This document shows, piece after piece, positions 1 to 11,249 of a stretch of DNA of 64,000 bases. The notes under the pieces were generated by a model. It was not told the origin of the DNA and ran no database searches. It saw only the letters and a list, made by a program, of their open reading frames with translations. Made by a program: the position numbers and the translations under genes. This stretch comes from Smallanthus sonchifolius (Eukaryota > Streptophyta > Magnoliopsida > Asterales > Asteraceae). Within the stretch, counting starts at the first letter, position 1. Each line of letters starts with the position of its first letter. The stretch lies in assembly GCA_023525975.1 (NCBI GenBank), contig CM042021.1, positions 78,499,501 through 78,563,500 on the forward strand, read 5' to 3'.

Positions 1-684
1 CAATAACAGCTACCACACAAGTGTACAAAGCTGCACCATTTGAAGCCTTGTATAGCAGAAAATGCAGGACTCCTGTGTGTTGAGCTGAAATAGGAGAAAA
101 TCAGTTATTAAGACCTTAGATAGTCCAGGAGACCACTGATAAGGTATTGCAAATCAGGGAAAGATTGAAAACGGCTCGTGACCGCCAGAAAAGTTATGCC
201 GACAAAAGGCGAAAGCCGTTAGAGTTTAACGTTGGAGACAATGTTTTACTTAAGGTATCTCCTTGGAAAGGTGTGGTACGATTCGGAAAGAAAGGGAAGT
301 TAAGTCCTAGATTTGTTGGACCGTTTAAAATATTAGAACGAATCGGACCAGTGGCATATCGGTTAGAATTGCCAGTAGAGATGAATTGAGTACCCGATGT
401 ATTCCATGTCTCCAATCTGCATAAGTGCTTAGCAGATGAAACCTTAGCCATGTCACTACAATATGTAGTAGTGGATGAAAGGCTTAAATTTGTGAAACAA
501 CCGTTGCAAATTGAGGAACGGCAGGAAAAGAAATTGAAGCGAAAAGAGCTTGTATTAGTTAAGGTGAAAGGAATTCCAGACGTGGACCTGAGTACACTTA
601 GGAACTGGAATCGGAAATGAGAAAGAAATACCCACACTTATTTAGAAAATAATCTCGAGAACGAGATTTCGAAAAAGTTAGGGA
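1..684 (+). pseudogene. Gypsy A pol 3' end (integrase C-terminal part), broken
   Basis: Residual C-terminal end of a Ty3/Gypsy polyprotein. The + strand reads the integrase tail APFEALYSRKCRTPVC, then a stop (TGA where the family has Trp), then a frame with DRQKSYADKRRKPLEF, VLLKVSPWKG, LSPRFVGPFKI and VAYRLELP. After a second stop comes VPDVFHVSNLHKCLADE, the usual post-integrase segment. It lies directly 5' of a purine run (672-684) and the LTR of the same element, as expected for pol. At least three in-frame stops mean it cannot give a working integrase. Only the 3' end of the element is in the window, so its gag and RT cannot be judged. The motifs are common to plant chromovirus-type Gypsy elements; lineage is not assigned further. 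Confidence 0.9.
672..684 (+). other. polypurine tract of Gypsy A
   Basis: Purine-rich run just upstream of the inferred LTR start at about 685. It would prime plus-strand DNA synthesis in the reverse-transcription cycle. The LTR start is inferred from position and from a diverged TG..AACACC terminus, so the boundary may be off by a few bases. Confidence 0.5.
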
Positions 685-2554
685 TGATATAACACCTGCC
701 AAATTCTGATCTCAATTTTTGCCCAGAACTCTTATAAGACAATGAGAATTATCAGAAACCCAAAAGTTAGAAAAAAAATATTAAGAATTCTGAAAATTTA
801 AAAGGTAGCGAACCGCTACCTATTGGTTAACTGTCCGCTACGGAGTCAAGGAATCAGGCTGCCAAAGGGTGGTGGACCGCTATCTACGTCGCTGTCACAC
901 CCCCAAATTTATTCACTTAATAAATAAATAAATCTAGGTTGCAATGATTGGTAACATTACACAACAGCGGAAGATAAAATAAAGACTTCTAAGGTGTTGA
1001 ACATCATTACAAATACTAAATTGAAGTAGTACTTTGACCTAGAACTATGTAGGTCAGAACCGACTTGAGGTTGACAGTTATGCTTCTTCGGCTTCTAGGG
1101 TTTTAATGCGAGTGGTTAACCTATTCCAACCGTGCCATAGCTATGTATTACCTGAAAAATGTACTTAAAGTGTCAACACAAAGATTGGTGAGTTCACAGG
1201 TTTGATCGTTGTAATGAAAAATAGTTTTCCCTGAAAACACTGATAAATGTGTACATGGGCATAATATGAAAGTGTTTTCCTCAAAAACATGTGATGACTA
1301 CATAGTCATAAAATGAGTAGTTTTCCCAATGAAAACATGTGATGACTTCATAATCATAAAATGAGTAGTTTTCCCAATGAAAACATATTAATGAATTTTT
1401 GCCCATGCCAAGTCCTCTTCAGAGAAATTGTTAAATATAAGAACGATAACCAAAACAAATGGTGGTTTCATGTGTATATGATAAACAAAACAAGTAATGT
1501 TAACCCATTTGTAAACTAGCTAAGAATACAAATAATATGTTCATACATGAGGCATAACCAAACCATGACACAGATGTTTCGCCCCTCACTCATACCTCAC
1601 GAGCAAATGTTTGAACACTGTGTGGTCATTTGGCCAGAGGGACCCATGGTTAACGCGACTAACCATGACCGGGGGTGTCAATCCCAATAGTACTATCCAT
1701 AGAATCCCAGGCTAATCTATAGCTAATGGTTACAAATATGATGATTAGGGGACTTCCAGCGCCCTATATATGTTAACTTATGCAAACATAAAGGTCGGGT
1801 CTTGTTTTCTTGTTACCATATGAAAATGTTTGTAAGTATGTTTCATGTTTTCAAACGTGTTATGCGTGTATGTTTCTCCCCTGATGTTTCTAAAACATTT
1901 AAAAGTTAAAAGGGATCGGTGAACTCACTGGTAATTTGTTAGGAATGATGATATCCTTCGTGTAACGGGAACCAAAGTCTACGTAATACGGTAGTAGCGG
2001 GTCTATGTCCTATTCGAGTCATACAATCACTGTAGGTAGTTAATGAGAATTATGGATTAGACCTAATATTATAGAGTAGGTCTAAACTCATGTCGAGTTA
2101 TCATGTGTGCGGTCGAGCTCCGTTGAACCTTAACGGTATTACCGATTCGGTGTACAATGTTGGTTTAATATTCGGTAATATTAGTTTGCTTAATTAGAGT
2201 CCGGTTTCTCAACTCGAATATGTTTCAATTTTTATATTCCAAAATATTACTTTGTCGAGTATACAAACGTATATAGTTAGGTGCACGTATAACTAATAAT
2301 AATAATATATATATATTAATTATACGTATTTATATACATTTAAAACCTTGAATTATATTTGTACCATATGGTATTTCGAAGTCACACGATCTTGTTTATG
2401 AAAAAGATACATGTATTATTTTAACATCATTACATATACATGTATATGTGATTGTAATAATCCGGGTATTATATGATTTGAAAAATAAACATTTATGACT
2501 TTATACTTATATATGATTTCAATTATATATATGTGACGAAGTATTTGGTTCAAG

Positions 2555-2557
<3 letters not shown>

Positions 2558-2619
<62 letters not shown>
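2558..2619. repeat. TA dinucleotide microsatellite
   Basis: About 31 TA units in an uninterrupted run inside the left LARD LTR. The corresponding segment is deleted from the right LTR, so its length cannot be compared between copies. An 88-aa minus-strand ORF over it is only a translation of the repeat. Confidence 0.95.
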
Positions 2620-4439
2620 CTTCACTAATGGAATATAATCATCTCGAGTGACCGTATACTCATTTGTTTTCCCTACAAACATATCTTTGCATTATATATA
2701 TATGTGAAATATCGTTTAAGACGAGTTATGAAGATATATAATTACGTATACGTTTGTACTATTTGTTCATGACATTATAAAGTGTTATGTTTCGAAACCA
2801 TTAATATCAATATATATTCAAAACGCCAAAGTCATATATTTAATTATACTCGTGTTCGAATATTATACTTAACAATGATCGTCCGACTTTGTATGATAAG
2901 TACACATATATAGCTTGAATATATATATTTATTTGTGTGTGTGTTCGGGTTCAAATACCGCATTATAAATAATCGTTTGGTTTCTAAATAATGAACCTAT
3001 AACATGTCTATCTTCATATGTAGCATAAGCGTATTTATCATCGTTGTCTAGGAACCCTCGTTTAGTTGATAACACTAAAGTACGATATGTATAGGTTTCA
3101 AAATGTCCAAATGTAGTATCCAGATACGAGTGTATACAAAATGTATTCGTTGTCCATTTTATCCCAAATAATAATCATCAGTGACTTATATGAATACTTG
3201 TAAATGTTTATATGACGGTAGTTATATTACTATTCGTGTGTGTGTGTGTCTATATTTACATATACATATATATATATATAAGGATTGTTATTCGTATTAA
3301 AGATCCATTTTACCGATTACACGTTCACATTCGTGTTTATTGTTTAATTAATAAATATAATGTGACGGAAACCTCCCGTTAATAACACTTTAACTCGAAT
3401 CGTTAATATCTATTGTTAGATTAGTATTTATTTTTATTGTTAACGAATCGTTTCGGGCTCAATGCGTTTTAACCGCACACACTCGCTTAACTTTCATAAT
3501 AATAAATGTAAAACGTTTAGCGTGCGCTTTTACCTTCCCGGTCATTGGGTTCGTATACGTGAACTCGATTACAATATTTGACCCGTGTTTACCACCGTTG
3601 ACTTTCATTGACCGGGTTTGACCGAGTCCCGGGAGTGCTTAAAACAAGCCTAACGACCCCGATCTAACCACCACCGTCGGGTTACCACCATTTTCAACAA
3701 GTCAAACACCAAAAACTCATCAAATTCTCTAGATCAACATCATATATTAACGGATCTAATATTAGTTATGTTTATTTAACAAGAAATAGGCTCATGTTCG
3801 AATTTTTACCTCAGTTCACCAAAAAAAAAACGAATGAAGATCACAGATCCACTCAACCCTTCGTTGGTTCGTCTGATTGGCCGCCGAAACCCTAGCTCCG
3901 CCTTCAAGGCCTTGTTGACGCCCCGGGTTTGCCTGTACACACCGGCGCCACCATTTGTGGTGGTTTCCATAACAATGGTCGTCGTTAGCGGCTGAGCTCG
4001 CTAGACCCGCCACCATCTCAGCCCTAGAATCCCGTGATCGTCGCCGCCTACAGCCGCCAGGAACTGGCCTGCAAACCCTAGCCGCCTCCATCTTCTTTTT
4101 CCGCCGCCTAGGCTAGTTGTCAGGAAAACGGGGATGGCCGGAAAAGCGAGCCATCACTGTTGTGTCTTCACCTGGATCGACCATCGCTGCCGTCAGATGG
4201 GGTTGGGCTGCTGGGAACCACCGTCCGACCCTGTTCTCGTCTTCTACCGGGTATGTGTCACCGAAGGTGGAGGATGGCATCTATGGGGAGGCTTGACCCT
4301 GCGCTGCCACTGTTGGCCAAAGACACGCAGGAGCCGCTGTCGGAAGTCGGCCGAAAAAGAGGGATGGCTCCCTTCTTTCCCTCTCCTGTACTCACATCTC
4401 TCTCTCCCTCTCAAGCTCTCTCTCTAAAATCTGAAGTTA

Positions 4440-4490
4440 GGGTTTGAATATGGGGAGGTTCAAGAATGAAATGAATATATAGTTAGGGTT
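4440..4490 (-). promoter_or_regulatory. probable LTR promoter with TATA-like box
   Basis: On the minus strand this reads CCCTAACTATATATTCATTT, a TATA-like box. It is followed downstream by a GA-rich run with repeated GAGAGAGA at about 4380-4430, the usual look of a plant Pol II core promoter and untranslated leader. The right LTR conserves the layout near 9590-9625. The element is transcribed on the minus strand, so this would mark the U3/R boundary. The start site itself cannot be fixed from sequence. Confidence 0.5.
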
Positions 4491-5228
4491 TTTAGAGTGG
4501 GTGAAAGAGTGTAGGTGGATACTGCGTATCAAAACCCGAAACATAAAACTTAACGTCACGTTTTGTAAATTCGTGTCAAATAATTTTGCTTCTTATAATA
4601 TTACTAATAATTAATATTATTTAAACATTTATTTCATGAGACTTATGCGCCGACTATCGCCCAGACCGGTACGTGCGAGTACCTTGTGTCTCACGCGTTG
4701 ATTAGTTTAAACGTTTCGTGCTCCGTGTAAAATTATTATTTCCTTAATAAAAACAATTGTAACCAATAATGATAAAATGTAAGAAATCCTTATATTATTT
4801 AATCGTACATGGTAATAATTAACCGGATTTAGCTTACGTCGGTATTTGTCCCAGTTGCGTGTTCTATGTCGTATAAATCACGTGTTAATTTCTAAATAAA
4901 CGTCTGAAGTAAATAATAATAATTATTATTAATATTTAATCTTAGTCATCAAGTATCACATTGTATGGCGGTTACCAACCGTGTACGCGTTAATTCTTTT
5001 AACCGTAAGTTGCGAGATTATGTAAACTCTACGTATTAATAATATGTTATCTCGAATCGAACTACGATCCGTCAATTAAAGTTTGAAATTTTGGTTCACC
5101 TATTGGGCCTATAACTGGGCCTTTAATGGGCTTCAATCACTATTGGGCCTATAACTAGGCCGTTGATGGGCCAAGCCCATTTATGGTGGATTAACTGTCA
5201 AGAGCAAATGACCCTAATTTCAGGGTTG

Positions 5229-5270
5229 TCACATTCTCCCCTTGTTAAAGAAGTTTCTTCCTCGAAACAT
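5229..5270 (-). pseudogene. pol C-terminal tail relic in the LARD
   Basis: Minus-strand codons read MFRGRNFFNKGRM followed by a TGA inside the first bases of the LTR. The F-R-G/D-R/E-N/I tail ending at the LTR boundary is how the pol ORFs of related plant Gypsy elements finish. Gypsy C (51090-51120) and Gypsy B (27805-27842) in this window carry a comparable TTTCGGG(G)ACGAAA tail just before their polypurine tracts. It suggests that the LARD descends from an autonomous Gypsy that lost everything upstream. Thirteen codons are short, so homology is inferred from motif plus position. Confidence 0.6.
5234..5248 (-). other. polypurine tract of the LARD
   Basis: On the minus strand AACAAGGGGAGAA abuts the LTR start TGTGACA. 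This is where plus-strand synthesis would start. It is intact, so the element could still be copied if enzymes are supplied in trans. Confidence 0.75.
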
Positions 5271-8200
5271 AGTTTGAGTTAACCTCTAGAATTGACTCAC
5301 TAAATCAAGATGAGAGTGTCTTACCCTTGGTTCATTTCCAGTTCATAGGGAAAATTTTAACTCAGATCACTTGGTAGTCGGTACTCGAAGGTAAAGTGAA
5401 TGCCTGATCAACTAACAATATTGGATGTGTAAGGATTTGAGATATCATCGTATCATGTAACAGTGCGACGGTATCGTTGAACATATATTATATCCAACGG
5501 ATATCTTTTGGGAAAAACTCTTTAAACATGTCGTTAAGTGAACGACGTTGACTATGCCATGAAGTGATAAAGTCATCACCAGAGCCCCATAAACAAAAGG
5601 GATTATAATCAGTGGGATCACATTCATGTAATGAGTAAATCATTAAGAGAATTGTTAGGTCGATGTGAATTATAATAATTAGTTTTCACAAATCAAGTGA
5701 ACAACTCACACACCAGAGTAAACCATCAACGTTTAAATGTCGAAGAATCTCTTTACGTGATCATTCTCATCATAGTGTAATCGTATGATCTTTATCATTA
5801 GTAATGGATGACGAAAATGCATTCATGCACGAGGATCTCCGAGAGTGTATGAGCGCATACTCTTTATTCATACCCGAGTTTTCTCTCATGAAGGCCGAAT
5901 CATGATATAATCTAAAGGAAACTTGTTGAAATTTCAGTAAAGATGTGTCAAATGGTTTAATGAGATGTTCATATCTTAGTTCAAATCAGGCACCTGGATG
6001 TTTTCTTGCAACGAGTCAATGCCTTGATGCATTCAAATCTTTCTAGAACAAAAGATTATATCTGACATTTCATCTGCATAATTAGTATGTAGGTTAAACT
6101 TATTCGTTTGAGTTCCAGGAGTAATATCGGCGTATGCAATTTCTCACAAGGGAGTTGGTATGGTTTAGAGAAACCGTTAGTAGTTGTCTAGGTAGCATAT
6201 TTGACAGTTATGTCATAGAGCAAGATTTTTATGGGTACTTGATCCTATGAGGTTGATCTTGGTTTCATCCAAATTCATTACTAGTGAAATCATCACGCAT
6301 GTCCTTAGTAACCTGGTTTGGATAGGGATTTTAACGAAATAGATGTCGAATAATAAGCTCGCAGCAATAAAATTTCTTAGCAATAGTGCATCATCCAGAT
6401 TTCTATGATTTACCTAAATATGGAAATGAAATCTCGTTGAAGGAAGAGAATGTCAAAGTAATTGGGAGTAGTCTAGTTGATTTGGCTCGACGGAAATTAA
6501 GGATAATTGGATCTTCTTAGAGTTCAGAGAAAAGTGTTCATGAATAGTCTAGCTTCCGTTGGCGGAGATTGAGTTCGATACATCATTAGCCACTGTTTGC
6601 ACCGTACCTCTACTGTAGTCTAGCATTTGGGGCATGATATTATGGTCAGTTTATTCAAATGCTTGACATCTCATTACTTAGGTGTTGGAAGATAGACGAG
6701 AATTAATCCAAGACTTCAGCTAATAGTCAAACGCGAGGACGTCATGCTCTTATGTTTCTTAAAGATAATGCATAGATAGTCCAAAAGATATTGGAAAAGT
6801 AAATATAAAATTTAGAAGGAAAGCTAAGAAGTCAAAAAGAGTTGTATATGTGCAGACTTTCAAGAGAACAATGTCAATTACAATTCGTCTTTTGTTCCCC
6901 TTACTGATAACGTATAACTTTAAATGGTCCATAATCGTAGGACACGGAAATAATTTCTCAAATCTCAACGCAGGTCCTTGATTTCACGTTTAAGTTGGTC
7001 GAAACGGATCATAAGGTTTTCAGAATCTGCCTCGTGATCTATCGTTGGGGATGGTCGAATTGATTATTTGTCAACAATTGTTAGTACAATATGTCTGTAC
7101 CGTCCATGGCTTTCGAATGGTATTATCATTACTTACCATTTCGTATTTCACCTATATTAATTATAGCCTTAAAGTCCTTAGCACAAGGGTTTAAGTCATG
7201 AAATTGAGGTAATGAGTGTTAAATGTCAAATTTTTGTATTTTCCCTAGGCATGTGTTAAGAAGTCGTTTCCTAACAGTGGGTGTTCTAGAGCTCCCTAAC
7301 TATAGAAGGCTGAGAATAAAAGATGCATGTCTCTCTTGCAGTCTGAAGTCAGAGACTCAGCCAACAGAATGATTCTTGGGGAATCACAAGCATAAAAGGA
7401 CGTAAGGTTACTCACTAGTCCTCAAGTCGGGTTTCCACATCATCATGTAAGTGTCACATGTAAGAGAGTCATAATAAACTTCCATCCTATTACGGGAGTT
7501 AGTGCATAGCACTTTCGATGTAAGCTCCAAGTAAGTGTGATACTAGACTGTAAGATAGACCCTGAGATTTTGCCGTGATATCCAATAATAGTTGTGCAAT
7601 TACTGCAAGTGTTGATCGTTGTAAGGATCAACAGGGAGTTTTCGCGACAAGCAGAATCTCAAAGGATATGAGTCAGTAAGTAAAAATGGATGAGCGAAAA
7701 TCTTCGTTGCTCAAGGTCTACTAAGGGTTGGTTAGATTCAATTTGAATTTCTCTTGTTCCTCCAGAACTGTGAGAATGTTACGTGAATATCTAATTGAGG
7801 AGTCCGAATTGTTAAGGTCTGATCATTAATCGAGTGTCTAGGAATTTAGATTAGAGTTACGGATTGATCATGAGCATTAGCTCGGACAGTAAGACTCACT
7901 AGAGTTCTCATGCACAGCAAATTATGATTACGTGTGCACCCGCGATGATAATTTACTTTGCATGGTCCCTATAGTGTTTCTCCTATCCCAAGCTCTCAGT
8001 TAAAAGGGGTCTGAAATGTTCATTAGATCGTGTCGTCGTGTTGCAGTCTCGCATTCAAGGGTATATGTTTTATCGGATTACTCTTGGTCATGTGTACAGT
8101 ACTCATGAATCTACTGACTAAGGTCGTTGTTGTATGTAGTTAATGTTAGAGAGGCACAACCGGTGTCTTCTAATAACAGAATGTGTGTAGTGGAAGTCAG

Positions 8201-8963
8201 GCACTATGTTAGGGCAGAGATCCTCAAATCTATGTCAAGCAACTCATGCTCCAAGTTTGTATGTACCTGTGGATCCGCATGATGCCGATGAGTCTATGGA
8301 TCTCCTAACCTGTAAAGTTCTCTCCTATTTAGTCCTGCTTATCCACTTCAGGTTCCCTTCTACTTGGGCAGTCCCGCCTGCCATATCTCATGGTGAAAGT
8401 TTTAGTCATCCAATCCAGCTATTCATGAAGGAGAGTATATATACAACACCAAATGAAGGCAACATATGTCAGAACACAAGCTGACTCCATAGTTGGAGTA
8501 GATTCATGTGTGGTGCAGCTACAGGTATAGTTCAGGTACTATTCAGCCCGTTGTAATACCAAGATCGGTAATTAGCGATTACTACCGTCTTCACCCGAGT
8601 TCAACTCGTAACTTGATTTTCCAAGGTTATAGCATGATGAGTACCCGTTATCCTTGATTCTTAACCCGATTAGTGAGACTCGGTTGGATCATATTGTAGG
8701 TGTTTTATATTTACACATTGTTGTACATATTAGATACTAGTTACGTATGTCATGTAATTGTATTTAGTGTTAATGTAGCTAATGACTCTCTAGCGTAACT
8801 ACATACACTAATAGTCAACTGAAGTGGTTCGGCAACGGTTGGAATTTCTATACGTAAGTCTTCGGTGTTCCTAGTGTGATGCAAGTCTTATAAATGTTGG
8901 TCCCTAAATGAGTTTGGTTAGAGCCTGGGTGTCACTACGGAAACCTAATTCGCTAAAACCATT
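5271..8963 (-). other. LARD internal region, no coding content seen
   Basis: About 3.7 kb between polypurine tract and primer binding site. The longest frames are 60-92 residues, fall on both strands and show no zinc knuckle, DTG/DSG protease, YVDD/FIDD or integrase motif. The composition is even and not obviously repetitive. In LARDs the interior is thought to be retained for packaging and secondary structure rather than for protein. Confidence 0.75.
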
Positions 8964-8978
8964 GTCTCTGATACCAAT
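8964..8978 (-). other. primer binding site (initiator-Met tRNA type) of the LARD
   Basis: Minus strand TTGGTATCAGAGACAAT lies 1-2 bases inside the right LTR. The first 12 bases match the complement of the plant initiator methionine tRNA 3' end (TGGTATCAGAGC), with a change at the last position. The same type of site occurs in Gypsy B, Gypsy C and Copia E2. Confidence 0.8.
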
Positions 8979-8979
8979 A

Positions 8980-10366
8980 TGTCACACCCCCAAATTTATT
9001 CACTTAATAAATAAATAAATCTAGGTTGCAATGATTGGTAACATTACACAACAGCGAAAGATAAAATAAAGACTTCTAAGGTGTTGAACACCATTACAAA
9101 TACTAAATTGAAGTATTACTTTGACCTAGAACTATGTAGGTCAGAACCGACTTGAGGTTGACAATTATGCTTCTTCGGCTTCTAGGGTTTTAATGCGAGT
9201 GGTTAACCTATTCCAACTGTGCCATAGTTATGTGTCACCGTCGTGTCTTCACCGTTCGTGAAAAGTCTAGCTTCCGTTGTCGGACAAGCGGGCCATCACC
9301 GTCGTGTCTTCACCTGGATCGACCATCGCTGCCGTCAGATGTGGTTGGGCTGCTGGGAACCACCGTCCGACCCTGTTCTCGTCTTCCGCCGGGTATGTGT
9401 CACCGAAGGTGGAGGATGGTGGCTATGGGAAGGCTTGACCCTGCGCTGCCATTGTTGGCCGAAGACACGCCGGAGCCGCTGTAGGAAGCCGGCCGGAAAA
9501 GAGGGCTGGCTCCCCTCTTTCCCTCTCCTGTACTCACATCTCTCTCTCTCTCAAGCTCTCTCTCTAAAATCTGAAGTTAGGGTTTGAATATGGGGATGTT
9601 CAAGAATGAGATGAATATACAGTCAGGGTTTTTAAAGTGGGTGAAAGAGTGTAGGTGGATACTCAAAACCCGAAACGTAAAACTTAACGTCACGTTTTGT
9701 AAATTCGTGTCAAATAATTTTGCTTCGTATAATATTACTAATAATTAATATTATTTAAACATTTAGTTCATGAGACTTAGCGCCGACCATCGCCCAGACC
9801 GGTACGTGCGAGTACCTTGTGTCTCACGCGTTAATTCGTTTAAACGTTTTGTACTCCGTGTAAAATTATTATTTCCTTAATAAAAACAATTGTAACCAAT
9901 AATGATAAAATGTAAGAAATTATTATATTATTTAATCGTACATGATAATAATTAACCGGATTAAGCTTACGTCGGTATTTGTCGCAGTTGCGTGTTCTAT
10001 GTCGTATAAATCACGTGTTATTTTCTAAATAAACGTCTGAAGTAAATAATAATAATTATTATTAATATTTAATATTAGTCGTCAAGTGTCACATTGTGTG
10101 GCGGTTACCAACCGTGTACGCGTTAATTCTTTTAACCGTAAGTCGCGAGATTATGTAAACTCTACGTATTAGTAATATGTTATCTCAAATCGTACTACGA
10201 TCCGTCAATTAAAGTTAGAAATTTTGGTTCACCTATTGGGCCTATAACTAGGCCTTTAATGGGCTTCAATCCCTATTGGGCCTATAAATGGGTCGTTGAT
10301 GGGCCAAGCCCATTTATGGTGGATTAACTGTCAAGAGCAAATGACCGTAATTTCAGGGTTGTCACA
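8980..10366 (-). repeat. right (5') LTR of the LARD with a 3-kb deletion
   Basis: Matches the left LTR over its first 245 bp and again over its last 1.1 kb. The segment equivalent to about 1147-4135 is missing. At the junction (about 9230-9295) a short stretch with GTCGTGTCTTCACC appears twice, which suggests repair-associated filler or slipped repair. The duplicated promoter and leader block (9290-9640) is retained. Two overlapping + strand ORFs here are by-products of GC-rich leader sequence, not genes. Confidence 0.85.
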
Positions 10367-10474
10367 GTGGCTAACGGTCCGCTACGAAAAAGAGAAAACT
10401 GGCGGACCGCCAGCAACAATGCTAACGGTTCGCTACGCAGGTCCCTAGGGACCCTCTACATCAGACACGTGTCA

Positions 10475-11216
10475 TGTAGGATCGGTAAATACAAGATGGT
10501 TCTATTCCAGTTGAGATTGGCGGAAACAATCACAACTTAAGCAAAGTAAACAAGTAGACAAGAAGAATACTGATAAATGCAATTTATATTAAGCTTCAAG
10601 TGTTACAAGATTACAGAGAGAACTCTTAAGCAAAAAAGTACTTTTACAATGAATCTAAGTACTACTTATATAGTAACTTAGAATCAAGACAGACCCTTGA
10701 TTCTAAGGATCAGATCTAACACAGACCGTTGATCTTGTATTGAAGCTATTCTACATATACAGACAATAATAATAACTACAAAGGTTAACTTTATTCAAAC
10801 GTCTTCTTGCATCATTTCTTGAATAATCAAAAGGAGAGCGTCGCTATCTTTTATTGTCTTGTGCCAATGATATTCTTTCTGCGTGAAGTGTGTCAGTGTA
10901 ACAGCAGAAAGTTGTCAGTGGTATTGGTTGCTTTATCAAGAACAGTCAGCTGCAACGTTTGATCTTTCAGTGAAAAGGCTATCAGCTGCAACTTTGATCT
11001 TTAGTGGATAAGGCCTATCAGCTGTAAATTTGGTCAGCAGCAGATAAGGCCTATCAGCTGCAACTTTGGTCAGCAGCTGATAAGACTTATCAGCTGCAGC
11101 TTTGGTCAGCAGCGGATAAAGCCTATCAGCTGCAACTTTGTTGATCCGCAGCAATCTTTGAGATCAGCAGCATTTGTACTTAGAGAATTTTATAGCCATC
11201 AGTCTTTATTTCTACA
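10475..11216 (-). repeat. 3' LTR of Copia E1
   Basis: 742-bp LTR running on the minus strand from TGTAGAAATAAAGACTGATG to ACCGATCCTACA. It is clearly related to, but diverged from, the 727-bp LTRs of Copia E2. It contains an array of CAGCTG and CAGCAG-rich palindromic units (about 10940-11175). It also has the same CTTAGAATCAA hairpin next to a TATA-like box (about 10660-10705) as E2. Confidence 0.85.
10660..10705 (-). promoter_or_regulatory. hairpin plus TATA-like core promoter, Copia E1 LTR
   Basis: Minus strand: CTTAGAATCAA, a short loop and TTGATTCTAAG form an 11-bp perfect stem. A few bases downstream comes GTTACTATATAAG, a TATA-like box. The arrangement is the same in both LTRs of Copia E2 although the rest of the LTR has diverged, which argues that the stem is under constraint. 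Confidence 0.6.
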
Positions 11217-11232
11217 AACTCCCCCGAGACTG
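11217..11232 (-). other. polypurine tract of Copia E1
   Basis: Minus strand TCTCGGGGGAGTT abuts the LTR start TGTAGA. E2 carries CTAGGGGGAGTT at the matching place. Confidence 0.75.
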
Positions 11233-11249
11233 ATGCTACCAAAACTCTC

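Larger units (their letters stand above)
893..5233 (-). repeat. left (3') LTR of the LARD, full length
   Basis: Long LTR of 4341 bp. Its left part (893 to about 1145) and right part (about 4135-5233) match the other LTR closely. The middle 3 kb is unique to this copy because the other LTR carries a deletion. It holds an AT-rich interior, a long TA microsatellite, a GC-rich block (3840-4140), a promoter-like tract and two GGGCCTATAA-type repeats near 5100-5160. Short ORFs in it (for example around 3816-4447) overlap on both strands and match no family I know, so I do not call them genes. Confidence 0.85.
893..10366 (-). mobile_element. LARD-like non-coding LTR retrotransposon
   Basis: A complete element with two LTRs, a primer binding site, a polypurine tract and no recognisable gag or pol. 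The left LTR is 893-5233, the internal part 5234-8979 and the right LTR 8980-10366. On the minus strand the LTR begins TGTGACAACCC and ends GGGGGTGTGACA. The flanks GTCGC (888-892) and GTGGC (10367-10371) are a 5-bp target duplication with one mismatch. LTRs of about 4.3 kb with a 3.7-kb non-coding interior fit the published description of large retrotransposon derivatives. About six differences in the first 245 aligned LTR bases suggest an age near one million years at 1.3e-8 substitutions per site per year; that rate is an assumption. It is inserted in the LTR of Gypsy A. Confidence 0.85.

Noticed and set aside
194..637. 147-aa minus-strand ORF
   Set aside because: Antisense shadow of the Gypsy A integrase tail, which has clear family motifs on the + strand.
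2416..2682. 88-aa minus-strand ORF with an IYIYIY run
   Set aside because: A translation of the TA microsatellite, with no other support.
3816..4447. Overlapping ORFs in the GC-rich part of the LARD LTR
   Set aside because: Frames on both strands, Arg- and Cys-rich low-complexity, and the matching region of the other LTR gives different proteins. This is untranslated leader and promoter sequence.
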